Origin: Solobacterium sp. UBA3691
GTDB lineage: Bacteria > Bacillota_I > Bacilli_A > Erysipelotrichales > Erysipelotrichaceae
Assembly: GCA_002372175.1 (NCBI GenBank)
Contig: DFIS01000077.1
Location: 1-37,132, forward strand
Direction: 5' to 3'
DNA: 37,132 nucleotides
The notes under the pieces are model-generated. The model worked only from the letters and a program-made list of their open reading frames with translations, was not told the origin of the DNA and searched no databases. The position numbers and the translations under genes were made by a program. Positions within the stretch are counted from its first letter, which is position 1. Each line of letters opens with the position of its first letter. Positions 22,435-29,614 of this stretch are shown here, in pieces.

Positions 22435-23472
22435 CTAGTCATAGCGGTCGAAGATCTTCAGGAACCGCATATCATTCGTATAGAAATTACGAATATCATC
22501 AATGCCGTACTTCAGCATCGTTACTCTTTCAAGACCGACACCGAATGCGAAACCGGAACACTTCTCCGAGTCAAAGCCGTTCATCTCCAGCACATGCGGA
22601 TGAACCATGCCGGCACCGAGGATCTCGATCCAGCCTGAGCCCTTGCATACGCTGCAGCCCTTGCCGTTACAGAAAGGACAGGATACATCCACTTCAACAC
22701 TGGGTTCCGTGAACGGGAAGTAACTGGGTCTGAAACGCACCTTGCGGCCGCCGCCGAAGATCGTATCTGCCATGTAGGTCAAAGTTCCCTTCAGGTCTGC
22801 CAGCGTGACATTCTCACCGACGACAAGACCCTCCACCTGCATGAACTGATGACTGTGTGTCGCATCATCATCATCTCTGCGGTATACCTTGCCAGGGCAG
22901 ATCAGTTTGATCGGTGTCTTTCCCTCAGCCTTTTCCAGCTCTCTCATCTGCATTGCTGTTGTATGTGTGCGCAGCAGTGTATTGGGGTCGATATAGAAGG
23001 TATCCTGCATATCACGGGCAGGATGATCCTTCGGGATATTCGCCAGTTCAAAGTTATAGTGATCCAGTTCAACTTCCGGTCCTTCCGCCACCTTATAACC
23101 CATACCGATGAAAAGATCTTCGATCTCTCTCTGCATCAGCATTAACGGGTGTACCGTACCGATCTCAAATCTGTCACCGGGAACCGTGATGTCCAGCTTT
23201 TCACTCGCAAGCCGGGCATTCATCGCCGCCTTGCCGAGCTCAGCCTGTTTTTCTTCAAGTGCCTTTGTCACTGCATCTTTACATGCATTGACCAGCTGTC
23301 CGAAGGCAGGCTTCTCTTCTCTGCTGAGATTTCTCATCAGCGACATCAGCTCCTGGACCGCACCTTTCTTACTGAGGTAAGTATTTCTTACCTGCTGCAG
23401 TTCCTCCAGTCCAGAGGCCTGTGCGATCGCCTGCAGAGCTTCCTGACGAACCTGTTCAACTCTGTTGTTCAT
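22435..23472 (-). CDS. pheS: Phenylalanyl-tRNA synthetase alpha subunit
   Basis: This 345-residue class II synthetase subunit has an N-terminal coiled coil (about residues 1-90) and 'DRFEIGTVHPLMLMQREIEDLFIGMGY'. Motif 2 is in 'KVYRRDDDDATHSHQFMQVEGLVV' and motif 3 in 'FAFGVGLERVTMLKYGIDDIR'. It also has a four-Cys zinc-ribbon-like insert 'CPFCNGKGCSVCKGSGW' before the active-site 'IEILGAGMVHPHVL', a form seen in many Bacillota. It activates phenylalanine and attaches it to tRNA-Phe. Start 23472 follows AGGAGG at good spacing. Expression is controlled by the Phe T-box leader at 23491-23706. Confidence 0.98.
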   Translation of the reverse strand: MNNRVEQVRQEALQAIAQASGLEELQQVRNTYLSKKGAVQELMSLMRNLSREEKPAFGQLVNACKDAVTKALEEKQAELGKAAMNARLASEKLDITVPGDRFEIGTVHPLMLMQREIEDLFIGMGYKVAEGPEVELDHYNFELANIPKDHPARDMQDTFYIDPNTLLRTHTTAMQMRELEKAEGKTPIKLICPGKVYRRDDDDATHSHQFMQVEGLVVGENVTLADLKGTLTYMADTIFGGGRKVRFRPSYFPFTEPSVEVDVSCPFCNGKGCSVCKGSGWIEILGAGMVHPHVLEMNGFDSEKCSGFAFGVGLERVTMLKYGIDDIRNFYTNDMRFLKIFDRYD

Positions 23473-23490
23473 GTCTTCCTCCTGAAAATA

Positions 23491-23706
23491 AAAACGCTCC
23501 TGATCACAGGAACGCTTGCACGCGGTACCATCCTGATTCGCATGATCCGGGGATCATACGCTCTTGCTTACCCTTAACGCGGGAAACGGAGAGGATTAGT
23601 CTCACTGGAAAAGTGAATTCACCGGCTGTCGGAACAGGATCGTTTCACCATCAGATCCCTCTCTTTGTTCAACCTTTCCGGGTACTGGTCTTTTCTTTTA
23701 CGCTTT
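23491..23706 (-). promoter_or_regulatory. T-box riboswitch (tRNA-Phe) leader of pheST
   Basis: The minus strand carries the T-box core AGGATGGTACCGCG (23534-23521). An AGAGAGGGATC/GGTG region typical of Stem I lies further upstream, and a likely specifier codon TTC (Phe) sits at 23617-23615 in the context GTGAATTCAC. A terminator hairpin with arms 23517-23507 and 23502-23493 is followed by TTTTTATTTT. Uncharged tRNA-Phe should pair with the specifier and T-box to form the antiterminator and switch pheST on. The specifier placement is by eye. Confidence 0.9.
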
Positions 23707-23712
23707 AATGCA

Positions 23713-23741
23713 ATTATAGTTTTCCCTCTGCGGAAAATCAA
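23713..23741 (-). promoter_or_regulatory. pheST promoter
   Basis: On the minus strand TTGATT (23741-23736), a 17 bp spacer and TATAAT (23718-23713) form a good vegetative promoter. The -35 begins directly after the stop codon of the peptidase E-like gene. Transcription should begin near 23706 and enter the T-box leader. Confidence 0.75.
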
Positions 23742-24425
23742 TCATAACCGCAGATCATCCTCATACATCATGTACAGCCGGTCAAGATCCTTCTCCGAGG
23801 CAATATACGCTCTGCCGATGATCTCGATCTGTTCATCCGTAAACAGCACACCGCCCTCAAGATCCAGAACGATCATCTCTGTCTCGTTCAGTTCAAGATA
23901 ACGGATGATCGCAGCCAGATCCTCACTGCTCTGCACATAGTTCGGATAAACACCGATACCATAGTATCTGCCGACACCGAGATTCTCTTCACCATCCCCC
24001 GGAGACGTCCAGACCCTGTCCAGTATGCGCACACACTCACCGACACCGATGACGATGCCTTCATACTGCTTTACCGCATCGGCCAGACGCAGATCCTCCA
24101 GCACATTCATCGCATATCCGGCATTGTCACTGACAAGGCAGAGGATATCGCTGCTCCGCATCATCCTGAGCATCTGATCACGGTCATGATCATACGGATC
24201 CTCGATACGGATATGTGACAGCGGTATGCCGCAGCGCGTGAACGGTTCCGACAGATTCTCGCTCTCTGCCAGTTCGTCATGAAAGGCCAGAATATCAGCA
24301 CTCCAGCCGTCATTTGCCATCATCGGCAGAATCAGCACACGCATATCCCTGTGCAGGTTTTCGGTCAGTGTTTCGGCTGACCAGCTCTGCGCAAATGCCA
24401 TTGTATTAAACAGAAATGTCTTCAT
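23742..24425 (-). CDS. Peptidase E (S51)-like protein lacking the Ser nucleophile motif
   Basis: This 227-residue cytoplasmic protein follows the layout of peptidase E-like, class I amidotransferase-fold proteins. It has 'LFNTMAFAQ' at the start and 'RVLILPMMAND' as the first core strand. 'SSDILCLVSDNAGYAMNVLEDLRLADAV' sits where the family has its GG-N-T/Y loop. 'GIVIGVGECVRIL' sits where the nucleophile GTSAG is expected, and 'YYGIGVYPNYVQSSEDLAAIIRYL' sits where the late IPHY block is expected. The Ser is replaced (VGEC) and the glycine loop reads SDNAG, so classic Asp-dipeptidase activity is unlikely. The family call rests on pattern only. It overlaps the methyltransferase gene upstream by ATGA. 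The pheST promoter -35 begins immediately after its stop codon. Confidence 0.55.
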   Translation of the reverse strand: MKTFLFNTMAFAQSWSAETLTENLHRDMRVLILPMMANDGWSADILAFHDELAESENLSEPFTRCGIPLSHIRIEDPYDHDRDQMLRMMRSSDILCLVSDNAGYAMNVLEDLRLADAVKQYEGIVIGVGECVRILDRVWTSPGDGEENLGVGRYYGIGVYPNYVQSSEDLAAIIRYLELNETEMIVLDLEGGVLFTDEQIEIIGRAYIASEKDLDRLYMMYEDDLRL

Positions 24426-25153
24426 CGCTTACCCCTGTATCTGTACATGATGATACCGCCGGCAACCGCAACATTTAAAGACTCAAAGCCGCTGATCTCG
24501 ATGAACATGGACTGATCGCACAGCTGCAGGATCGCAGGACTGACGCCCTGTCCTTCATTGCCCAGCACAAAAGCCATCTTTTCGCTTTCCTGTGCCTCCG
24601 ACATACTGACAGCGTTGTGCAGGGATGTCCCGAAGACACGGAAGCCGTCCTTCTGCAGGGCTCTTACCGTATCTGAAAGCGTGGCCCGGATGACCGGGAT
24701 ATGAAACATGGCTCCCTGTGTCGAACGAATCACCTTTTCGTTATAGAGATCGCAGGTATCCTCCGATACATAAACAGCGTCAAAGCCGAAGGAGACAGCC
24801 GTTCGGATCAATGTGCCGAAGTTGCCGGGATCCTGTATCCTGTCCAGTAACAGCACTCTGCGGGGATCTTTTACAGGCAGGGTAAACTGCCGGCAGACAG
24901 CGATACAGCTGACACCGGATACACTTGCCGAGAGCTTCTTCAATACCTGCGGAACCGCCTCAACCATCTGTACACCGTCAAAACTGTATCTGCCGTCGGT
25001 GATCACAGTTTCCACGATGCCCTGACGCATGGCCTCCTCGATCAGATGCGGGCCCTCTGCCAGAAACAGACCGGTACGGTCACGCTCTTTCTTCTCACGG
25101 AGCTTTGTCCATGCCTTGACCTTCTGGTTCTGCAGGGATGTGATCTTTTCCAT
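24422..25153 (-). CDS. TrmH/SpoU-family RNA 2'-O-methyltransferase (YsgA-like)
   Basis: This 243-residue protein starts 'ITSLQNQKVKAWTKLREKKERDRTGLFLAEGPHLIEEAM', the small RNA-binding N-terminal domain. A SPOUT trefoil-knot domain follows, with 'LLLDRIQDPGNFGTLIRTA' (motif 1), 'FVLGNEGQGVS' (motif 2) and 'IEISGFESLNVAVAGGIIMY' (motif 3). It should methylate the 2'-OH of an rRNA or tRNA nucleotide with S-adenosylmethionine. A homologue, ysgA, lies just upstream of pheST in Bacillus subtilis, so the synteny supports the call. It starts on the last base of the preceding gene's stop (TGATG) with a GAGGAGG upstream. The target nucleotide is unknown. Confidence 0.93.
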   Translation of the reverse strand: MEKITSLQNQKVKAWTKLREKKERDRTGLFLAEGPHLIEEAMRQGIVETVITDGRYSFDGVQMVEAVPQVLKKLSASVSGVSCIAVCRQFTLPVKDPRRVLLLDRIQDPGNFGTLIRTAVSFGFDAVYVSEDTCDLYNEKVIRSTQGAMFHIPVIRATLSDTVRALQKDGFRVFGTSLHNAVSMSEAQESEKMAFVLGNEGQGVSPAILQLCDQSMFIEISGFESLNVAVAGGIIMYRYRGKR

Positions 25154-25875
25154 CAGCCGTTCCTCCTCTGCCTGAGTACTTCGTAGGCGATCACGGCAGC
25201 TGCCGAAGATGCGTTAAGGGCATTGCGGAAATCATTCGCATACGGAATAAACAGATTCTGTTCAGCTTCCTGAAGCACCGCTTTGGACAGTCCCCGCATC
25301 TCACCGCCGATCATTACCATGACCGGTCTCTGCAGATCCGTATCGTAGAGATCTGATGCATCCTTACGCATCGCCGCATATACATATACACCGTGCTGCT
25401 TGCATATCCGGATATCCTGCACGGGATCATCGGTCATGATGATGCGCAGATGATCAAAGGCTCCGGCACTGGCTTTCAGGATCGTGCTTTCCGCATTCTG
25501 CCAGTTCCTGCGTGCGATCAGCAGTCCGTCACAGCCGGCACTGTACAGTGTACGCATGATATAGCCGAGGTTGAACGGATCCTCGATGCCCTCACAGAGC
25601 ACCAGAAACGGACACTCTGCCTGTAAGGCATCTGTCAGGCTGTCATATGTACGGGCAGACACCTCCGCGATCATCCCGCCGTGGGTCTTGCCCGAGGCTC
25701 TTGTTTCGATCTCTTCGCGTGTACAGCGCACGGTCCGGATACCGGCTTCTTTGGCCAGGCGCAGGATATACCGGCTGTTGCGGTCCTCCAGACGCTGATC
25801 CGCATAGACGCATTCCACGGTTCTGTGTCTGCCCTGCAGAGCTGCCTTTACACTGATGCTTCCCTCAATGATCAT
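25153..25875 (-). CDS. Second TrmH/SpoU-family RNA methyltransferase (RlmB-like)
   Basis: Started at 25875 (MIIEGSISVKAAL), where GGAGGG lies about five bases upstream, the protein is 240 residues. The N-terminal domain resembles the RlmB substrate-recognition domain. The knot domain has 'LVLCEGIEDPFNLGYIMRTLYSAG' (motif 1), 'VMIGGEMRGLSKAVL' (motif 2) and 'IPYANDFRNALNASSAAAVIAYEVL' (motif 3, in which N-A-L-N-A-S replaces the usual S-L-N-V-S). It should methylate the 2'-OH of an RNA nucleotide. It is paired head to tail with the YsgA-like methyltransferase and overlaps the U32 gene upstream by 11 bp. RlmB proper is possible, but the atypical motif 3 makes me leave it unnamed. Confidence 0.87.
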   Translation of the reverse strand: MIIEGSISVKAALQGRHRTVECVYADQRLEDRNSRYILRLAKEAGIRTVRCTREEIETRASGKTHGGMIAEVSARTYDSLTDALQAECPFLVLCEGIEDPFNLGYIMRTLYSAGCDGLLIARRNWQNAESTILKASAGAFDHLRIIMTDDPVQDIRICKQHGVYVYAAMRKDASDLYDTDLQRPVMVMIGGEMRGLSKAVLQEAEQNLFIPYANDFRNALNASSAAAVIAYEVLRQRRNG

Positions 25876-27094
25876 AAGCCCTCCGTATGATATCCTCTTC
25901 GCTGACCGCAAACGGTGCCGGCAGTACGACCATCGCCATCGGATGACTGCTTCTTTCGATCAGTTCACCCTCTTCATTCCGGATCCACTCCGCAGTAAAT
26001 ACCCGGTTCTCTTCACCGGCGGCCAGAACTTCCAGCTTCTCATTCCGGTCAAACGCATTGCGGCATTCCACAGTCATCGTATGTGCCTCAGGATCATATC
26101 CGCGTACGACCCCGAGGAAGTCATGATTGACATCGATATTGCTGGTCTGATGAAAGATCAGGGACTCTGCGCCAGCCCGGTGCGGATAGAAGCCAGCAAA
26201 TGTCTCACGGTTTTCTGCCCGCATGATCTCCTGACGGTGTCTTCTGAAGGCTTCTTCACTCAGTTTGCAGTCATTTGCGTACAGATCATCGATCAGGTGC
26301 CTGTAGGCAGATACGATCGAGGCAACATAGAATTCTGATTTCATCCGTCCTTCGATCTTCAGTGAAGATACCCCGGCACGGATCAGATCTGCGGTATATT
26401 CGGCAGCACAGAGATCCTTGGAGCCCATCGTAAACAGCGGATCGCTGCTGATCTCACTGTTACCGTCATACAGGTGATATGCCCAGCGGCAGCTCTGTGC
26501 ACAGCCTCCGCGGTTGGCATCACGCAGTGTCATCCGGTTTGACAGTGTGCATCTGCCCGAGTAGTTAACACACATGCCGCCGTGGATGAAGGCTTCCGTC
26601 TGTACCGGACAGTTTTCTGCGATCTTCCGCACGTCGTCCATCGTACATTCTCTGGCTAAAACAACTCTGTCGATATCCAGAGCTTCTTTCAGGAAAGCTG
26701 CCGCTTCCGCATTCGTAATGCTCATCTGTGTTGAGCAGTGCACTTCCAGCTTCGGGGCATACTCCTTGGCCAGGCGCATGATCGCTGCCGAAGCACAGAT
26801 CACTGCGGTTACCCCGGCTTCCTGCAGAAACTGCAGATAACCGATCAGTCCCTCAAAATCCTCATCATGCGGGATGATATTCAGCGTCACATGGATACGG
26901 GCACCGTATGTCTTTGCGAAGGCACAGGCTTCCGCAATATCTTCATTGGTAAAATTCGATGCCCGTGAACGCAGTGAATACGACTGACCGCCGATATATA
27001 CTGCATCCGCGCCGAAACGGATCGCCGTCCTGCATCGATGCAGATCGCCGGCAGGTGCCAGCAGTTCGATCCTAGAGGATGGTCTTCTCTTCAT
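25865..27094 (-). CDS. yrrO: U32-family protein (YrrO/TrhP2-like tRNA hydroxylation)
   Basis: This 409-residue protein starts at 27094 (MKRRPSSRIELLAPAGD); the open frame runs further upstream but that part lies inside the previous gene. It has the U32 hallmark 'LLAPAGDLHRCRTAIRFGADAVYIGG', the 'LEVHCSTQMSITN' strand, and the conserved region 'EAFIHGGMCVNYSGRCTLS...ANRGGCAQSCRW', whose cysteines are thought to bind an iron-sulfur cluster. A C-terminal beta domain follows. The YrrN/YrrO pair is known for prephenate-dependent 5-hydroxyuridine formation at the wobble base of tRNAs. Here both members are adjacent in the same order as in Bacillus subtilis and overlap by 23 bp. Proteolytic activity is not expected despite the family name. 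Confidence 0.93.
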   Translation of the reverse strand: MKRRPSSRIELLAPAGDLHRCRTAIRFGADAVYIGGQSYSLRSRASNFTNEDIAEACAFAKTYGARIHVTLNIIPHDEDFEGLIGYLQFLQEAGVTAVICASAAIMRLAKEYAPKLEVHCSTQMSITNAEAAAFLKEALDIDRVVLARECTMDDVRKIAENCPVQTEAFIHGGMCVNYSGRCTLSNRMTLRDANRGGCAQSCRWAYHLYDGNSEISSDPLFTMGSKDLCAAEYTADLIRAGVSSLKIEGRMKSEFYVASIVSAYRHLIDDLYANDCKLSEEAFRRHRQEIMRAENRETFAGFYPHRAGAESLIFHQTSNIDVNHDFLGVVRGYDPEAHTMTVECRNAFDRNEKLEVLAAGEENRVFTAEWIRNEEGELIERSSHPMAMVVLPAPFAVSEEDIIRRAYDH

Positions 27095-27917
27095 AATACC
27101 CCACCCCGTATCTTTCTCTTCCGTATTCCGCATAGAATGCTTCCGCACACGCTTCACCGTCAGCACCGTCAAGGATCTTCCGGTACAGGGAAACTGCCGT
27201 ACACAGCTCTTCCGTATCCGTCATCGTTCCGTCGATCTGAAAGCGTGAGAACCCGGCTTCCTGCATTCTCTTAATATAAGCAAAGGACTGCTGGATCTGG
27301 TCCGAGAAGATCTGCGTACCTTCCTCATCTTCCCATACCGGCATATGTCCGTCCCGTTTCTCCTCAACAAGATACAGTCCTTCTTTCTGTTCCATATCCT
27401 GATCCATATAGGCACTGAGCAGTCTGCGTCTTGAGACGGAAAGAACATTCCGGCCATGGATGATCACTTCTGCCTGCGGTACCTGACGGGCAATATGCAG
27501 CAGTTCATCCATCGTCAGCAGCGGCGAGATCACCACTGTTCTGATCCCCTGTCCAAGCCACCATTTCGCTTCCTCTGCAGATGTGATCAGCGTCCCCGGA
27601 TGGAAGATCATCCTGTCTGCCATCCCGGCTTTGCGGGCATAGACAAGCATTGCCGGATCCGCGAAATACAGTGCCTGTGCCTCCTTTGCGGCAGAAGACG
27701 CAAAAAACGCTTCCGCCCCGGGCATCTCCTCAGGAAAAAACAATTTATTCACCAGCAGCGATACAGGTCTGCCTGTTGGTATTTCCTCTGCATCAGTTTT
27801 GCGCAAAGCCGTAAAAGACATTCCGCTTACCGCCAGGATCACCTCATCCGCCCCGCTCTGCAGCAGTTTCTCCACATCCCTGATATCATTGGCTGATACG
27901 ACCAGTCTGCTCATCAT
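27072..27917 (-). CDS. yrrN: U32-family partner protein (YrrN/TrhP1-like)
   Basis: This 281-residue protein is the shorter partner of the U32 pair. It has the barrel-like pattern 'RLVVSANDIRDVEKLLQSGADEVILAVSG', then 'LYFADPAMLVYARKAG', 'FHPGTLITSAEEAKWWLGQGIRTVVISPLLTMDELLHIA' and 'EVIIHGRNVLSVSRRRLLS', corresponding to U32 strands with the Cys cluster missing. It is slightly shorter than YrrN of B. subtilis. It likely forms a complex with the YrrO-like protein for tRNA wobble hydroxylation. Its ATGATG start overlaps the DUF4358 lipoprotein stop by 4 bp (27914-27917). A GGAG lies about eight bases from the first ATG. Confidence 0.88.
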   Translation of the reverse strand: MMSRLVVSANDIRDVEKLLQSGADEVILAVSGMSFTALRKTDAEEIPTGRPVSLLVNKLFFPEEMPGAEAFFASSAAKEAQALYFADPAMLVYARKAGMADRMIFHPGTLITSAEEAKWWLGQGIRTVVISPLLTMDELLHIARQVPQAEVIIHGRNVLSVSRRRLLSAYMDQDMEQKEGLYLVEEKRDGHMPVWEDEEGTQIFSDQIQQSFAYIKRMQEAGFSRFQIDGTMTDTEELCTAVSLYRKILDGADGEACAEAFYAEYGRERYGVGYYEEKTIL

Positions 27918-28357
27918 CCTACTATCTCCGCTATTGTCTTCCTGGCTTCATCAATATCTTCGCAGATCACCAGTACTGCATAATTCTCATGTACGATCAC
28001 AAATGCCTTGTCGATCAGTGCCAGCTGTTCCGGTTCGTACATCTTCGCTGTATTCTTCAGGCTGTTAACATAATACTCAAGTCTCTCGGCAGCCGCCAGT
28101 GCGTCTTTCTCTGTTTCGGCTTCGATCACATAGAGAAGCTGTTCATTCTCGGTCTTTCCCGCAAACGCCCTGAGCTCTCTGATCCCCGCTTCGTCAATAT
28201 CCAGCATCCTGCGTATGACTTCGGGGTCCTGTTCCTCCGTATCCTCCGGAAGGTATACCTGCAGGGTCTCGATGATCTTTGCCGAAGTAGTACTCTCCTG
28301 CTTCTGTGCACATCCGTACAGACAGAACACAAGCAGTATGCACATCAGTTTTTTCAT
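27914..28357 (-). CDS. DUF4358-type lipoprotein
   Basis: This 147-residue exported protein has a lipobox: 'MKKLMCILLVFCLYGC', so Cys16 should be lipidated. The mature part is short, acidic and mostly helical, with 'ELRAFAGKTENEQLLYVIEAETEKDALAAAERLEYYVNSL' in the middle and a final 'DIDEARKTIAEIVG'. This fits DUF4358, a family common in gut Bacillota and without known function. GAGGAGG precedes the ATG. It lies four bases after the Ig-SGNH gene and is coupled to the U32 pair downstream, so it belongs to the same transcript. I assign no activity. Confidence 0.8.
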   Translation of the reverse strand: MKKLMCILLVFCLYGCAQKQESTTSAKIIETLQVYLPEDTEEQDPEVIRRMLDIDEAGIRELRAFAGKTENEQLLYVIEAETEKDALAAAERLEYYVNSLKNTAKMYEPEQLALIDKAFVIVHENYAVLVICEDIDEARKTIAEIVG

Positions 28358-28361
28358 GTCT

Positions 28362-29579
28362 TTACCTCCTCAGTTCTGCTGTATCCCTGACATAATCCGT
28401 ATACATCTGAAAATCTCCGCCCTGAATATGATATCCATCCGGCTGGAAATGTCCGGGATCCCCGTATCCATCTTCTCCGAAGAATACTTCAGAGCTGTAG
28501 ATCATTGTGATATTCTTCTGTGCGCACATCTTCATCAGGCAGTAGTTGGCCCGGTTGATCTGTTCCTGGGTCGCCGCAGCTTCCTGTGTATCTTTCGTTA
28601 CAGGAGTGATCGCCGAAACGATGATCTGCAGGTCCGGATCGATCTGCAGCAGCTGGTCAATACGCCACGCATACATCTCAGCCAGAACGAGCGGATCGCC
28701 GTTGCCGCACTCCGAGAGGCCCATATGCAGAACGACTGCTTTCGGTTTCAGATCACGCACAAGCTCCAGGGCATTGCGGATCACTTCCTTGTTGTTGAAG
28801 TACGCCGGCTTGTCAAAGGTTCCCGGTGACATCGCATATCTGGCGATGACTCTGCGGGGATCCAGACCGCCTTTATACTGTCCCATGATCAGGTAGTTCG
28901 AATCACCGATAAAATACAGCTGATCATAGTCGCGTTTACTCATGTATATACCGTCGCGGCGGCTGATGACATGCGCACTGTCATAGGCAAACAGATCAAA
29001 TACACCCGGTGTAAAGTCGGCTTCCGAGATCTCTCCGACAATATACTTCAGGCTCTTCATACTGCAGTTGCCGGCAAGATCACAGGCGGTAACGGTACTG
29101 TCATACGTCCCTTCGGAAGTATGATCAAAGCCTGTTTCAAAAGTGATCTGCAGCTCTTCCGCCGTATCGTGATTATCCGTGATCGTGTATTCCGGCATGG
29201 ATATTTCTTCACCGATCCTGGTAAAGACGATATTCCCGTTTGGCAGAACGATCTCGGGGCTGTCGATATCAACGATCTGTACAGATACCGTCTTCCGGGC
29301 AGCCGGTATGCCGAAAAGCCGGCAGACATACCTGATTTCGTACGCTCCCGGCTCATCATAGTTGATATTGTCCGTCACCTGTACAAGATCGGTCAGATCC
29401 GCTCCGAGAAACGATGCGCTGTATGCCGGCATTTCGGCCTGTTCACCGTATACAACAGTGATATGTTCATCGGACACCCGGATACCGGTGCCGGCAAATA
29501 ACAGCAGGACTAAAGCCGCAGGAAGTATCAGAGACATGCTGAATACACGTGCAATACGGTTATTTTTATCAGCTTTCAT
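28362..29579 (-). CDS. Exported SGNH hydrolase-like protein with Ig-like repeats
   Basis: This 405-residue protein starts at 29579 (MKADKNN). A signal anchor (about 12-33) is followed by two Ig-like beta domains (about 40-110 and 112-182), with DUF5011/HYR-like phrases such as 'NYDEPGAYEIRYV' and 'DNHDTAEELQITFETGFDHTSEGTYDSTVTACDLAGNCS'. The C-terminal SGNH-like domain has 'LYFIGDSNYLI' with S227, 'VVLHMGLSECGNGDP' and 'HFQPDGYHIQGGDF'. The third block reads GLSEC rather than the usual GxND, and the final block has D-G-Y-H. It may deacylate or bind a wall glycan. TATAAT ends six bases before the ATG with no Shine-Dalgarno site (leaderless). It sits between sbcC and a lipoprotein gene. Confidence 0.82.
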   Translation of the reverse strand: MKADKNNRIARVFSMSLILPAALVLLLFAGTGIRVSDEHITVVYGEQAEMPAYSASFLGADLTDLVQVTDNINYDEPGAYEIRYVCRLFGIPAARKTVSVQIVDIDSPEIVLPNGNIVFTRIGEEISMPEYTITDNHDTAEELQITFETGFDHTSEGTYDSTVTACDLAGNCSMKSLKYIVGEISEADFTPGVFDLFAYDSAHVISRRDGIYMSKRDYDQLYFIGDSNYLIMGQYKGGLDPRRVIARYAMSPGTFDKPAYFNNKEVIRNALELVRDLKPKAVVLHMGLSECGNGDPLVLAEMYAWRIDQLLQIDPDLQIIVSAITPVTKDTQEAAATQEQINRANYCLMKMCAQKNITMIYSSEVFFGEDGYGDPGHFQPDGYHIQGGDFQMYTDYVRDTAELRR

Positions 29580-29585
29580 GCCGCT

Positions 29586-29614
29586 ATTATAGCCTACTTT
29601 CAACAGTGGGTCAG
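29586..29614 (-). promoter_or_regulatory. Promoter of predicted leaderless Ig-SGNH gene
   Basis: TATAAT at 29591-29586 ends six bases before ATG 29579. A CTGACC element at 29614-29609, with a 17 bp spacer, is a fair -35 (TGAC core). The promoter overlaps the very end of sbcC, so this gene can have its own start as well as read-through. Confidence 0.6.

Noticed and set aside
23473..23741. Small open frames in the pheS upstream gap
   Set aside because: The region is explained by promoter, T-box and terminator elements; the short frames have no ribosome sites.
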